A stretch of 31,537 bases of DNA from Bacillota bacterium (GCA_012800215.1 JAAZJT010000173.1:1-31537), one strand, 5' to 3'; shown: positions 15,497 to 24,913, counted from the stretch's first letter. The notes: generated by a model not told the origin, from the letters alone. Translations and numbers: made by a program.

Positions 15497-15730
15497 TCAT
15501 TCAATTGTTTGATTTAAATTTATATTACGATAGGGAATGATGGTGGATATGGCATGTTTATATATCAACTGCTGTTTATTATCCGCAATAAGCAGGATAG
15601 TAAAATTATCGAAGCTACGTACTGTACCTTTAATTTGGTAGCCGTTTACGAGGAAAACTGTAAGCATTGTATCCTCTTTCCGAGCTATATTTAAAAAATT
15701 ATCCTGCAAATTAACAGGAGTCTTATTCAT
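15497..15730 (-). CDS. hfq: RNA chaperone Hfq
   Basis: A 77-residue Sm-like protein that forms hexameric rings and binds small RNAs and A- or U-rich RNA. The Sm1 motif covers LQDNFLNIARKEDTMLTVFLVNGYQIKGTVRSFDNFTILL split over two strands, and the Sm2 motif is YKHAISTIIP, the standard Hfq signature. The C-terminus is short, as in Gram-positive Hfq. The start is the ATG at 15730 with GGAGGGG 6 nt upstream. A TTG at 15745 in frame is part of the ribosome site and is unlikely to be the start. It follows miaA by 45 nt and closes the operon. The miaA-hfq order is conserved across many bacteria. Confidence 0.95.
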   Translation of the reverse strand: MNKTPVNLQDNFLNIARKEDTMLTVFLVNGYQIKGTVRSFDNFTILLIADNKQQLIYKHAISTIIPYRNINLNQTIE

Positions 15731-15775
15731 GCCTATCCCCTCCAAGGTTATTATGTTTACTTTTTAATTCTCTAC

Positions 15776-16705
15776 TTATTGGAAATTTCCTGCCAAAATT
15801 GCAGAAATATTTTCCGCTGCCTCAAAAGCCTGCAAGTGATCCATTTCTATCCAAATATTATTTTTTTCACGACGGAACCATGTTAATTGCCTTTTGGCAA
15901 AGCGCCGCGTTTCACGTTTTATTAGCTCAATAGCTTCTGTCAGAGGAATCTGCCCAAGTAAATAGGCAACTATTTGTTTATAACCTAAACTTTGCATAGC
16001 TTTGGCATCAGGGGGTACACCGCGGGCTAAAAGACGTTGGACTTCACGAACAAAACCGTCAGCAATCATTTTGTCCACACGTTTTTCAATTCTTTTGTAG
16101 AGTAATTCACGTTGCATGGTAAGAACAAATTGTTTCGTTTGGTAGACAGGTTGTTGCGGCGTTTGACGTACCTGTTCAGAAATGGGCAGTTTGTTTTGCT
16201 TATATACTTCCAGGGCACGGATAATACGGCGTAAATCATTAGGATGGATTTTTTTTGCTGTTTGGGGATCCACTTCAAGCAGCCTTTGATATAATGTCTG
16301 GTTACCCTCTTTTTGGGCAATGGCATGTAATTTCTGTCTTAACTTTTGATTGATGCCACTTTCACTAAAGGCAAAACCCCATACAAGTGCCCTTATGTAA
16401 AGACCAGTTCCCCCTACCAATAGGGGTATTTTGCCGCGCGCTGCTATATCACTAATGGCAGCTGCTGCATCTTTTTGAAACTCTGCCACCGTATAATTCT
16501 CATGCGGGTCTTTTATGTCCAGTAAATGATGCGGAATCTGCTGACGTTCTGTTAATGTAGGTTTAGCAGAACCAATATCAAGGCCCCTATATACCTGGAC
16601 AGAATCGGCAGAAATAATTTCAGCGTTAATTTTTTGAGCAAGAGCTAATGCTACTGCAGATTTCCCTACAGCCGTGGGGCCGGCAATAACAATTAATTTC
16701 TGCAT
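15776..16705 (-). CDS. miaA: tRNA dimethylallyltransferase
   Basis: A 309-residue enzyme that transfers the dimethylallyl group to N6 of adenosine 37 in tRNAs reading codons that start with U. It has P-loop GPTAVGKSAVALALA (8-22), SADSVQVYRGLDIGSAKPT, the HHLLDI segment, GGTGLYIRAL, NDLRRIIRALE, and the C-terminal QSLGYKQIVAYLLG and TRRFAKRQLTWFRR. Its ATG is one base after the mutL stop with GGAGGGAATAAG upstream. It works before MiaB, encoded in the same operon, which methylthiolates the same base. Confidence 0.97.
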   Translation of the reverse strand: MQKLIVIAGPTAVGKSAVALALAQKINAEIISADSVQVYRGLDIGSAKPTLTERQQIPHHLLDIKDPHENYTVAEFQKDAAAAISDIAARGKIPLLVGGTGLYIRALVWGFAFSESGINQKLRQKLHAIAQKEGNQTLYQRLLEVDPQTAKKIHPNDLRRIIRALEVYKQNKLPISEQVRQTPQQPVYQTKQFVLTMQRELLYKRIEKRVDKMIADGFVREVQRLLARGVPPDAKAMQSLGYKQIVAYLLGQIPLTEAIELIKRETRRFAKRQLTWFRREKNNIWIEMDHLQAFEAAENISAILAGNFQ

Positions 16706-16706
16706 C

Positions 16707-18485
16707 TTATTCCCTCCGGAAGTTTTTAGCTACTGTCTGGGCTGTGATGACCATTACAGTAGGGCGTCCATGAGGGCAGGTATAAGGATCTGCCGTATCG
16801 GCTAGATTTGCCAGTAAGGCAGTCATTTCCTTCTTATCAAGTAACTGATTAGCTTTTATGGCCCCTTTACAAGCCATCATCTGCATAGTTTTTTCAAACA
16901 AAGAAACGCATCCTTGCTCTAGATTAGCCTGTGTAAGTAAATCCACCAATTCCTGCTGCTTTAAACTATCCTTGATAAATAATGGCATTGAACGTAGTAT
17001 AAAGGTATTATTACCAAATGTTTCAAAATTTAATCCTAATTGTGCTAAATTTCTTAAGGATTGTTGCAGTGTAGCTGCTGTTACAGCATCTAAAGTATAA
17101 GTTTGTGGCAGGATTTCCTGAACCGGTAATTTTCCCGTCGATAAATCCTTTTTGATCATGTCATATAGTATTCTTTCATGGGCAGCATGTTGGTCAATAA
17201 GATAGAGGTCGCCCGCTTCCGACTGAGCAAGTATATAAGTGGCAAGGTATTGTCCTACCGGTGTTAAAAAGGGAAAATCCCGTGCAGTAAAGCTTGTTGG
17301 CTGATCTTTTATCTCTGTCGGAGTCTTGTCCGTAGTGGAGATAACCGGCATTGCTGGTTTTACCTTTGGTGGAGCTATATCAAGTTGTGCTTGAAAATTT
17401 ATATTTTTATTAAAGTATGATTCTGAGCGAAAAAGATCAGCCGCTGTTTCCCGGGCAGCCGGCCAAGATGATAAGCTCATCTCCCCCAATAGTGATGCTT
17501 TCTGTAATGTGGATTTTACTCCTGCTAATATTTGTCGGTAAATATCCCTTTCCTGGGAGAAGCGTACTTCACGCTTCGTGGGATGAACATTAACATCTAC
17601 CAGTTCTGGTTCTATCTGCAGCATAATTACAGCTACAGGAAAGCGATGACGAGGTAAAAGTGTATGATAAGCTGTCTGCAGTGCGTCTGCAAGCAAAGGA
17701 GAACGTACAGACCTGCCATTAACGTAGAAGTATTGTAAGTTCCTATTAGCACGGTTGAGGGCAGGTTTAGCTATAAAACCACTTAATGTAAGTAAGGGGC
17801 TCTCCCAATACAGTGGAATTAGCTGTCGCAAATTTTGCTGCCCCATAACTTGTGCTATGGCATCTTCCATTTTACCTGTACCAGGTGTCGACAGCTTAGT
17901 TTTGCCGTTAACTGTTAAAGTAAAAGCCACATGGGGCCAAGCTACGGCAATGCGCTGCACAATATCTGTCACCCGTGCTGTTTCTGCAGCTGCGCTTTTC
18001 ATAAATTTAAGGCGTGCCGGTGTATTGTAAAATAACTTTTCTACTTTAACGTCTGTTCCTTGTGGAGAGCCGGCTTCCTCCATACGAATAGTTTTGCCTC
18101 CCTGAATAATTATCTCTGTGCCTACCAGATCTTCACTGCGTCTTGTTACAAGTCGGAAATGGCTTACGGAGGCAATACTGGGTAATGCTTCTCCACGAAA
18201 CCCCAGCGAAAGGACTGTAGATAAATCAGATGCTGATTTAATTTTGCTGGTAGCATGGCGCTGAAGAGAGAGCGGTACATCCTCTGGAGCCATCCCGCAG
18301 CCATCATCGACTACACGTATAAATTCTAAACCACCATCATTAAGAGTAATATTGATATGTTTTGCTCCAGCATCTAATGCATTTTCGACCAATTCCTTAA
18401 CGACAGCAGCAGGACGCTCTACTACTTCGCCGGCAGCAATTTTATTAGCTGTAATTTCATCTAAAACATGTATTTTACCCATCAT
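16707..18485 (-). CDS. mutL: DNA mismatch repair protein MutL
   Basis: A 592-residue mismatch repair protein. The N-terminal GHKL ATPase shows ELVENALDAGA, DDGCGM and GFRGEALPSI. The C-terminal dimerisation and endonuclease domain has DQHAAHERILYD (431-442), close to the metal-binding DQHAx2Ex4E motif of nicking MutL proteins but with a final Asp in place of Glu. ACKGAIKANQ and CPHGRP follow. This indicates a strand-nicking MutL, as expected without MutH. The start is the ATG at 18485 (or the next codon, 18482), with AAGGAGAG upstream. It overlaps the end of mutS by about 11 nt. The frame runs upstream to 18518, but that part is mutS sequence without a ribosome site. Confidence 0.96.
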   Translation of the reverse strand: MMGKIHVLDEITANKIAAGEVVERPAAVVKELVENALDAGAKHINITLNDGGLEFIRVVDDGCGMAPEDVPLSLQRHATSKIKSASDLSTVLSLGFRGEALPSIASVSHFRLVTRRSEDLVGTEIIIQGGKTIRMEEAGSPQGTDVKVEKLFYNTPARLKFMKSAAAETARVTDIVQRIAVAWPHVAFTLTVNGKTKLSTPGTGKMEDAIAQVMGQQNLRQLIPLYWESPLLTLSGFIAKPALNRANRNLQYFYVNGRSVRSPLLADALQTAYHTLLPRHRFPVAVIMLQIEPELVDVNVHPTKREVRFSQERDIYRQILAGVKSTLQKASLLGEMSLSSWPAARETAADLFRSESYFNKNINFQAQLDIAPPKVKPAMPVISTTDKTPTEIKDQPTSFTARDFPFLTPVGQYLATYILAQSEAGDLYLIDQHAAHERILYDMIKKDLSTGKLPVQEILPQTYTLDAVTAATLQQSLRNLAQLGLNFETFGNNTFILRSMPLFIKDSLKQQELVDLLTQANLEQGCVSLFEKTMQMMACKGAIKANQLLDKKEMTALLANLADTADPYTCPHGRPTVMVITAQTVAKNFRRE

Positions 18486-21075
18486 TTTTCTCTCCTTTGA
18501 GAGCCTGTTGCAGTGCATAAAGTAATTGCATGGCTTCTATGGGGGTGGTAGTCATAAGATCGGTCTGAGCAATCTTGTTTAGTTCATTACTTACTTCAGG
18601 ATCCGGAGCAAACAAGCTTAATTGTTGATTTTCGACGGCCGGAGCTGCCTGGCGCTCTGCAGCAAGTGGTTCTTCTAATGACTGCAAGATTTCTTTTGCC
18701 CTGTTCAGTACTATCTTTGGCAGACCGGCCAGGCGGGCTACCTGAATACCGTAACTGTGGTCTGCAGTGCCGTGCACTAGTTTATGCAAAAAAATAATAT
18801 CTTCCCCACGCTCCTTAACTGCTGTCGTCATATTCTGTACCATGGGAAAAGTAGCGGCTAGCTCAACTAGTTCATGGTAGTGAGTAGCAAAAAGTGTTCG
18901 TGCTTTAATTCTATTACAAAGATACTCCACTACTGCTCGGGCAATACTAATCCCATCAAAAGTACTGGTACCCCTTCCCACCTCATCCAAAATAACCAGA
19001 CTTCTTTCTGTAGCGCTACTTAAAATATTAGCCACTTCGCTCATTTCTACCATAAATGTGCTTTGTCCACCAACCAAGTCATCAGCTGCTCCTATTCTTG
19101 TAAAAATACGATCTACCAAGCCAATTGATGCCTGGCGTGCAGGGACGAAACTACCAATTTGCGCCATTAGTACAATTAATGCCACCTGGCGCATATATGT
19201 TGATTTACCAGCCATATTAGGCCCAGTAATTAATAAAACTTGTCTTGATTCATCTAAAAGAGTATCATTAGGCACAAATAACTCATCCTGCATTACCTTC
19301 TCTACCACAGGATGACGGCCTTCTATAATTTTTATTCTAGTACTTAAATCTATTTGCGGCCTTACATACCTATTAATTCTTGCTGTTTTTGCCAAGGACA
19401 AGTAGACATCTAATTCCGCTACTACAGCGGCAGCAACCTGAATTTCCTGAGTGTATGATGCAACTTTTTCACGTACAGCGAGAAAAAGTTCATATTCTAA
19501 AGCAGTAATTTTTTCTTCTGCACCTAGCACGGCATTTTCATATTCTTTAAGTTCTTGTGTAATATAACGCTCGGCATTAGCTAATGTTTGCTTGCGGATA
19601 TAATCATCAGGTACTAAATGGACATTAGTACGTGTTACTTCCAGATAGTAACCAAAGACTTTGTTATAGCCCACTTTTAGTGATTTAATGCCGGTCCTTT
19701 CCTTTTCACGCTGCTCAATATCTAAAATGTTACTACGACCATCTGTAGTAATCCGACGTAGTTGATCCAATTCCGCATTGAAGCCGTCGCGAATTAAACC
19801 ACCTTCCCTTAATGTCAGAGGTGGGTCATCAGCTAAAGCATTTTGCAGGTAAAATGTTAACTTTTCCAGTTGAGGCAGCCTAGCAGCAAATTTTTGCATA
19901 CAGCTGCCGCCAGTCAGCAGTAGTTGTCCGATTTCAGGTAATACAGCCAGTGTTGAACATAAGGCTATAAGGTCACGTGCATTGGCATTTTCATTATGTA
20001 CCCGCCCCAGTAATCTTTCTAAATCGTAAACTCTGTCCAGTAAAGCACTTAGCTGTTCACTCAAAGAAAAATTATTATAGAATTCTTCTACCGCATCTAA
20101 ACGTTGTTCAATAGCGGCAGGTTCAAGTAGAGGCTGCTCTAGCCAGCGTTTTAAGAGACGGGCCCCTATAGCGGTTCGTGTTTTATCCAAAACCCAGAGC
20201 AAGGAACCATGCTTACTTTCCTCTCTAATAGTACGGGTAAGCTCCAAATTTCGACGTGTAGCAGCATCGAGAACCATAAATCCCTGTGGGTCATAATAAA
20301 CAGGCTTTTGCAGATGGGTAAGTTCTTTTTGTTGTGTGGATCGCAAATAGGTAATGACAGTTCCGGCAGCAGAAAGTGCATACTGCAATTTATTGTCTAA
20401 TAGATAATTTAGATTTGTTTCACCAAATTGTTTTAGAAGTGTCTGAGCTGCATTCTTGGGTTTAAAATCCTGCTCCTGACATTCGTTAAGTAAGACACGC
20501 TGCTGTATGCGCTGCAAAGCTTTTTGTAAATTTTTATCCTGTTTGGCACTTTCATTAACTAATATTTCTGTAGGTTGTAAACGGGCCAGTTCATCAATCA
20601 GTACTTTACCTGCTTCCCGTCCTTGAGCCTGAGTAATGTTAAACTGGCCTGTGGAAACATCAACGACTGCTAACCCAATGCCTCCCTTTGTTAGGTAAAC
20701 TGCAACCAAATAGTTATTACTTTTTTCATCTAATAAAGAAGATTCAGTTACTGTACCAGGCGTTATTACCTGCACAACTTCACGTTTTACTATACCTTTA
20801 GCCAGTTTTGGGTCTTCCACCTGTTCACAGATTGCTACTTTATAACCGCGATCGATTAGTTTCCCTAAATATGAGTTTAGAGCGTGATAGGGAAAGCCGG
20901 CTAGGGGTATTTCTTTATCTCGAGACGTAAGTGTTATTTCCAGTTCGCGGGCTCCAATTTTGGCGTCCTCAAAAAACATTTCATAGAAATCACCAACTCG
21001 AAATAAAAGGATTTTATCCTGATTCTGGGCTTTAATCTCTTTATACTGCTGAATCATTGGCGTTTCTTTTTTCAA
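18475..21075 (-). CDS. mutS: DNA mismatch repair protein MutS
   Basis: An 866-residue mismatch recognition ATPase. The mismatch-reading FYEMF motif lies at residues 30-34. The core and clamp domains follow. The ATPase has Walker A GPNMAGKST (about 618-626), Walker B LVILDEVGRGTST, and the THYHEL histidine. A QLSLF motif at 818-822 matches the beta-clamp binding peptide. The start is TTG, two bases beyond the miaB stop, chosen because GGAGGAG lies 5 nt upstream and the resulting MKKETPMIQQY matches the family start; the first in-frame ATG (21057) lacks a ribosome site. TTG may lower expression. Confidence 0.97.
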   Translation of the reverse strand: MKKETPMIQQYKEIKAQNQDKILLFRVGDFYEMFFEDAKIGARELEITLTSRDKEIPLAGFPYHALNSYLGKLIDRGYKVAICEQVEDPKLAKGIVKREVVQVITPGTVTESSLLDEKSNNYLVAVYLTKGGIGLAVVDVSTGQFNITQAQGREAGKVLIDELARLQPTEILVNESAKQDKNLQKALQRIQQRVLLNECQEQDFKPKNAAQTLLKQFGETNLNYLLDNKLQYALSAAGTVITYLRSTQQKELTHLQKPVYYDPQGFMVLDAATRRNLELTRTIREESKHGSLLWVLDKTRTAIGARLLKRWLEQPLLEPAAIEQRLDAVEEFYNNFSLSEQLSALLDRVYDLERLLGRVHNENANARDLIALCSTLAVLPEIGQLLLTGGSCMQKFAARLPQLEKLTFYLQNALADDPPLTLREGGLIRDGFNAELDQLRRITTDGRSNILDIEQREKERTGIKSLKVGYNKVFGYYLEVTRTNVHLVPDDYIRKQTLANAERYITQELKEYENAVLGAEEKITALEYELFLAVREKVASYTQEIQVAAAVVAELDVYLSLAKTARINRYVRPQIDLSTRIKIIEGRHPVVEKVMQDELFVPNDTLLDESRQVLLITGPNMAGKSTYMRQVALIVLMAQIGSFVPARQASIGLVDRIFTRIGAADDLVGGQSTFMVEMSEVANILSSATERSLVILDEVGRGTSTFDGISIARAVVEYLCNRIKARTLFATHYHELVELAATFPMVQNMTTAVKERGEDIIFLHKLVHGTADHSYGIQVARLAGLPKIVLNRAKEILQSLEEPLAAERQAAPAVENQQLSLFAPDPEVSNELNKIAQTDLMTTTPIEAMQLLYALQQALKGEKNDG

Positions 21076-21076
21076 G

Positions 21077-22393
21077 CTAGCTCCTCCCCAATAAACTCCA
21101 GGTCCTGGCTTCAGTAATCTCTACAGTTAGCAGTTTGCCGCGAGTAATATTTTCGCCTGTAAAATTCACAGTTTTATTACTGCGAGTTCTCCCGGTAAAG
21201 ACAGAGGGATCTGTCTTGCTCGGTCCTTCCACCAGTACTTCTACCTTTTGTCCCACTAATTTTTCATTATGATGCAAACTATGTTTATTTTGTAAATCTA
21301 GAAGGCGCTGGAAGCGCTCTTTTTTTGTTTTATTGCTTATTTGGTTAGGCATCTCGGCCGCAGGTGTTCCTGAACGACGGGAATAAAGAAAAGTAAAAGC
21401 AGCATCATAGCTTACTTTATCCACTAAATCTAATGTATCTTCAAAGTCTTTTTCCGTTTCACCCGGGAAACCGACAATTATATCTGTACTAAGTGCACAG
21501 TCAGGCTGATAATCACGAAGCATCTCTACTAATTGTAGATAATGTTCTCGTGTGTAGCCTCTGTTCATTAATTTTAAAATACGGTTACTCCCGGCCTGCA
21601 CAGGCAAATGCACATGCTCACAGATATTTTTTCCGGCAGCTATTGTACGGGCTAATTTCTCTGTGAAATCACGCGGGTGTGATGTCATAAAACGTATACG
21701 TTTAATACCCGTTTCCTGATCAACCCTTGCCAATAAGTCGGCAAAATCCATCTGTTCAGTTAAATCTTTACCATACGAATTAACATTCTGACCAAGTAAA
21801 GTTACTTCCAAATAACCACGGTCAGCCAACTCCTTAACTTCGCGGACTATATCCTCGGGCCTGCGGCTGCGTTCCCGGCCGCGGACATAAGGAACAATAC
21901 AGTAGGAGCAGTAATTATTACAGCCATACGTAATGTTAACCCAAGCTTTAATCCCGTCCATTCTTTTTACCGGCAGGCCTTCCGTAACTTCGCCTGCTTC
22001 TGACCACAAATCTATTACAGTTTCCTTGCTTTCTTCTGCCTGCTGCAGAAGCTCTGGGAAAGCAGCAATATTATGTGTACCAAAAATCAAATCAACAAAG
22101 GGGAAATTTTTCTTAATATAGTTTGCAACCTCTTCCTGCTGGACCATGCAGCCACAGATAGCAATCAGTAAATCAGGTTGTTTTTCTTTTAATGAGCCTA
22201 AACGTCCAATTCGACCCAGGACTTTTGCTTCTGCTTTTTCCCGCACGGCACATGTATTCATAATTATTAAATTTGCTTCTGTTATCTCTTCTGTTTCCAC
22301 GTAACCCAATTCATCCAGAAAACCGCGGATTGTTTCTGCATCCCGTTCATTCATCTGACAGCCAAATACAGTCATTGTATATTTTTTTTGCAT
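21077..22393 (-). CDS. miaB: tRNA-2-methylthio-N6-dimethylallyladenosine synthase
   Basis: A 438-residue radical-SAM methylthiotransferase that adds the methylthio group at C2 of A37 in tRNA already modified by MiaA. The N-terminal UPF0004 domain binds a second Fe-S cluster through Cys12, Cys48 and Cys82 (FGCQMN, NTCAVREKAE, GCM). The radical-SAM cluster is Cys158, Cys162 and Cys165 (GCNNYCSYCIVPYVRGRERSR). A C-terminal TRAM domain binds tRNA. An in-frame GTG exists at 22402 but abuts the GGAG. The ATG at 22393 has GAGGAG 8 nt upstream and is preferred. It is the first gene of the operon, with a promoter just upstream. Confidence 0.96.
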   Translation of the reverse strand: MQKKYTMTVFGCQMNERDAETIRGFLDELGYVETEEITEANLIIMNTCAVREKAEAKVLGRIGRLGSLKEKQPDLLIAICGCMVQQEEVANYIKKNFPFVDLIFGTHNIAAFPELLQQAEESKETVIDLWSEAGEVTEGLPVKRMDGIKAWVNITYGCNNYCSYCIVPYVRGRERSRRPEDIVREVKELADRGYLEVTLLGQNVNSYGKDLTEQMDFADLLARVDQETGIKRIRFMTSHPRDFTEKLARTIAAGKNICEHVHLPVQAGSNRILKLMNRGYTREHYLQLVEMLRDYQPDCALSTDIIVGFPGETEKDFEDTLDLVDKVSYDAAFTFLYSRRSGTPAAEMPNQISNKTKKERFQRLLDLQNKHSLHHNEKLVGQKVEVLVEGPSKTDPSVFTGRTRSNKTVNFTGENITRGKLLTVEITEARTWSLLGRS

Positions 22394-22444
22394 TAATTTC
22401 ACTCCTCATAACGGGACAGTTGCTCATTTTTTGTTTTTGTTACC

Positions 22445-22472
22445 ATTGTAATACAATTTAACTAAAAAGCAA
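22445..22472 (-). promoter_or_regulatory. Promoter of the miaB-mutS-mutL-miaA-hfq operon
   Basis: Minus-strand TTGCTT (22472-22467) and TACAAT (22450-22445) are 16 nt apart, upstream of miaB. Confidence 0.55.
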
Positions 22473-22490
22473 AGCTGCTAATGAAAAGAC

Positions 22491-22513
22491 AACAGAGGGT
22501 TTGACCCTCTGTT
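22491..22513 (-). terminator. Terminator after the sspH-type gene
   Basis: A perfect 10-bp stem (AACAGAGGGT with ACCCTCTGTT, 3-nt loop) begins at the base after the stop codon. The U-tract on the minus strand (TTGTCTTTTC) is weak. Confidence 0.7.
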
Positions 22514-22687
22514 TTAATTTTTTTCTTCTAGTTCGGCAAAAGGTACATTCATGGTACGGCAAGTTCCCATTACTGTCACATTGGCTGTGTCCTCTTCTAT
22601 GCCTTCCAGCCAAACTGGTTTTCCTTGATAATGAACCTCAATTTTATCGGGTGAGTTTATTATTTCTTTCGCCCTCTCCTTGTCCAT
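22514..22687 (-). CDS. sspH: H-type small acid-soluble spore protein
   Basis: A 57-residue protein starting MDKERAKEIINSPDKIEVHY and continuing QGKPVWLEGIEEDTANV, ending in a VPFAELEEKN tail. The RAKEI-x-x-SP-x-x-I-x-V-x-Y-x-G-x-PV-(hydrophobic)-I/LE pattern and the acidic character match the SspH family (H-type SASP), made in the forespore under sigma-G in Bacillus. The ATG has AGGAG 8 nt upstream and a terminator follows directly. The gene is monocistronic between miaB and the cysteine desulfurase gene. A CATACTA resembling a sigma-G -10 lies at 22713-22707, but it is very close to the ribosome site and its -35 spacing is poor. Direct evidence that the host sporulates. Confidence 0.85.
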   Translation of the reverse strand: MDKERAKEIINSPDKIEVHYQGKPVWLEGIEEDTANVTVMGTCRTMNVPFAELEEKN

Positions 22688-22799
22688 GTCACCAACTCCT
22701 TTTTAATAGTATGAGTTGCAGACAGGCTTGTTTATGTATGCATTTTTAATTCTGCAGCTTGTGTCTGGCTGACTTTTGGTTGATTCTCAAATACCATCA

Positions 22800-23960
22800 C
22801 TATTTATGTTCCTTAATAATTTCGCGCAAAGCCTGTATGATCATCTCGACTTCTGCAGCGGTATTTTCCCAGCCAAAGGAAAAACGCAGCGTGCCAAACG
22901 GAAAGGTGCCAATGGTTTGATGGGCCAGTGGTGCACAATGCAGTCCGGAGCGCGTCATTATTCCATAACCCTGCTCCAGCATAAAGCTTAAATCACCATT
23001 ATCGATTCCGTCCATATTTATAGAAATAGTAGCTGTAGTCAAGTCCGGATCTTTGGTCCCATACACACGGATAGCAGGTAAGCCGGATAACCCTGCCAAA
23101 AAGGCTGCCGTTAAATTTCTTTTCTGTTCTTTAACTGCTGCCAGGCCGGTTTGAGTGATAACTTTTACACCTGCTGCCAGCCCGGCAATGCCGGGTGTGT
23201 TTTGTGTGCCGCTTTCAAATTTATCTGGTAAAAACTGCGGTTGATTTTCATCTTCGGAGCGGCTGCCTGTACCACCTTCTACTAAAGACTGAGTTACATA
23301 TAGTGCACGTTCGCTTAAACAGAGTCCGCCTATCCCCGGGGGACCCAAAAGACCTTTATGACCGGTAAAAGCCAAATAATCACACTGCAGATCCTGAAAG
23401 TCTACCTTTTCTGTACCGGCAGTTTGGGCTACATCTACACAATATAAAGTATCCGTTTTTGCTAAAATTTCCCCCACTTCATAAACAGGCAAAATGGTGC
23501 CGGTAACATTGGAAGCATGAGTGAGTACCACCAAACGTGTATTGCGTTTTAAAGCCTGGCGCACTTGCAATGGATTCATAGTACCGTCCGCATTACATGG
23601 TATGCGCTCCACCTCAATGCCCCGTTCTGCTGCCAAGCGCGCTAACGGCCGCACCACAGCATTATGTTCCATGGAAGAAATAAGCACATGATCACCCGCA
23701 GCAAGCAGTCCTTTGAGAACTAAATTAAGCGAATATGTAACGCTAGGGGTAAAAATAATTTGTTCTGGTTGGGGAACATGAAAAAAATCCGCCAGAAGTG
23801 CACGTGTTTCATACACCATGCGGGCAGCATTTATGGAACGGCGATAACCGCCACGTCCAGGGTTGCAGCCAATGTCCCGCAAATATTCGATCATAGCTTG
23901 TACTACTTGGGGTGGACGGGGGTAACTGGTGGCAGCATGGTCTGCATATATTTCGTTCAT
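22800..23960 (-). CDS. Cysteine desulfurase-family protein (EF2568 type)
   Basis: A 386-residue class V aminotransferase-fold PLP enzyme of the cysteine desulfurase / selenocysteine lyase group. It has YADHAATSYPRPP at the N-terminus, SMEHNAVVRPL, the PLP aspartate in YCVDVAQTAG, the Schiff-base lysine in AFTGHKGLLGPPGIGG, FESGTQNTPGIAGL, and the catalytic cysteine in RSGLHCAPLAHQTIG. It best fits the EF2568-type family, known from comparative genomics to co-occur with selenium-dependent molybdenum hydroxylases and DUF3343 proteins. Consistent with this, a DUF3343 gene is encoded 1.1 kb away. It overlaps the LysR gene upstream by 4 nt (ATGA), so both are co-translated. It likely mobilises sulfur or selenium from cysteine or selenocysteine. 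An IscS or SufS housekeeping role is less likely because iscU and suf genes are absent. Confidence 0.85.
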   Translation of the reverse strand: MNEIYADHAATSYPRPPQVVQAMIEYLRDIGCNPGRGGYRRSINAARMVYETRALLADFFHVPQPEQIIFTPSVTYSLNLVLKGLLAAGDHVLISSMEHNAVVRPLARLAAERGIEVERIPCNADGTMNPLQVRQALKRNTRLVVLTHASNVTGTILPVYEVGEILAKTDTLYCVDVAQTAGTEKVDFQDLQCDYLAFTGHKGLLGPPGIGGLCLSERALYVTQSLVEGGTGSRSEDENQPQFLPDKFESGTQNTPGIAGLAAGVKVITQTGLAAVKEQKRNLTAAFLAGLSGLPAIRVYGTKDPDLTTATISINMDGIDNGDLSFMLEQGYGIMTRSGLHCAPLAHQTIGTFPFGTLRFSFGWENTAAEVEMIIQALREIIKEHK

Positions 23961-24868
23961 AATTGGCCTCCTGTGGAAAAATGTGTGCGCAAAAAAGCGA
24001 TAAAAGCTTTGGCTCCAGGTGTCTGGATACGCTTGGCATGGGTAACAAGGTAAAATTTACGCTTCAGCTGCAATTCCTGCAGGGAACGTACAGCGAGAAG
24101 ATTAAACTGTAAATAGTCTTCCACCACTGTGCGGGAAATAATAGTTATTCCCAGCCCAGAGCGAACAGCCTGCTTAATAGTCTCCTGATTATCAAAAATT
24201 TGCAGCTGGAAAGATTTGATACTAAATCCTAACCGTTGTAGTTCCTGTTCAAATAAAGAACGCGTCCCTGAGCCTGCTTCCCTTAATAGAAGTTTATAGC
24301 TTGTTAAATCCTGCAGTGTCAATTCTTCTTTGGCTAATAAGTCAGCATAAGCCGGCAGTTGTGGAATGGCCAGTACGAGTTCATCCTCCACTAAAGGCTC
24401 GTACTTTAGCTGCGGAATTGTAACTTTTTCCCCTACTACTCCTAAGGGATAATTGTAGCGAAAAACTTCTTCACAAACTGTACGGGAGTTTTCCTGACAA
24501 AGGCGGATATTGACAGAGGAGTACTGCTCTTGAAAAAGAGCTATGGCTTCCGGCAATAAGTATTGGCAGAGTACTGAACTGGCAGCAATCATTAATAATT
24601 CATCTTTTACCTTTTCTACACTAAGCTCTGCCAGTACGGCAGCGCGCATTTCCAGCATATTTCTGGCATAGCGATAAAGTGTCTCTCCCGCCTGTGTTAA
24701 CATTAACTCATTTTTACCGCGGTCAAAAAGTAAAGTATTAAGTTCCTTTTCCAGTGTTTTAACATGGCTGCTAACGGTAGGCTGACTTAAATAAAGATGT
24801 TCCGCCGCCCGGGAGAAAGAACGAAGGGCTGCAACCGCTACAAATGCTTCCAGCTGATAAAACTCCAT
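23957..24868 (-). CDS. LysR-family transcriptional regulator (CysL/CbbR-like)
   Basis: A 303-residue LysR regulator. The N-terminal winged helix-turn-helix is MEFYQLEAFVAVAALRSFSR then AAEHLYLSQPTVSSHVKTLE (residues 1-40), followed by a linker helix and a type 2 periplasmic-binding-like effector domain (residues ~90-295), with LLREAGSGTRSLFEQEL typical of the CysL/CbbR/YeiE branch that senses sulfur, nitrogen or carbon intermediates. ATG at 24868 is preferred, with AAAGG upstream; an in-frame GTG at 24877 is the alternative. It overlaps the desulfurase gene and is divergent from the DUF3343 gene, so the shared intergenic region is its likely target. The effector is unknown. Confidence 0.9.
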   Translation of the reverse strand: MEFYQLEAFVAVAALRSFSRAAEHLYLSQPTVSSHVKTLEKELNTLLFDRGKNELMLTQAGETLYRYARNMLEMRAAVLAELSVEKVKDELLMIAASSVLCQYLLPEAIALFQEQYSSVNIRLCQENSRTVCEEVFRYNYPLGVVGEKVTIPQLKYEPLVEDELVLAIPQLPAYADLLAKEELTLQDLTSYKLLLREAGSGTRSLFEQELQRLGFSIKSFQLQIFDNQETIKQAVRSGLGITIISRTVVEDYLQFNLLAVRSLQELQLKRKFYLVTHAKRIQTPGAKAFIAFLRTHFSTGGQL

Positions 24869-24893
24869 TTTTGACACCTTTTCTCTTTATATT

Positions 24894-24913
24894 GTTCGTA
24901 ATACTGTTCGTAA
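24894..24913. repeat. Tandem GTTCGTAA repeat in the lysR 5' region
   Basis: GTTCGTAA occurs at 24894-24901 and 24906-24913, a 12-nt period. The overlapping string GTAATACTGTTCG (24898-24910) recurs nearly intact as GTAATACTGTCG at 25060-25071, in front of the divergent DUF3343 gene. It may be a regulator site; no protein is assigned. Confidence 0.5.

Noticed and set aside
22707..22713. CATACTA as a sigma-G -10 for the sspH-type gene.
   Set aside because: The -10 is almost on top of the ribosome site and the only -35-like sequence (ACATA) has poor spacing, so I did not list it as a promoter.
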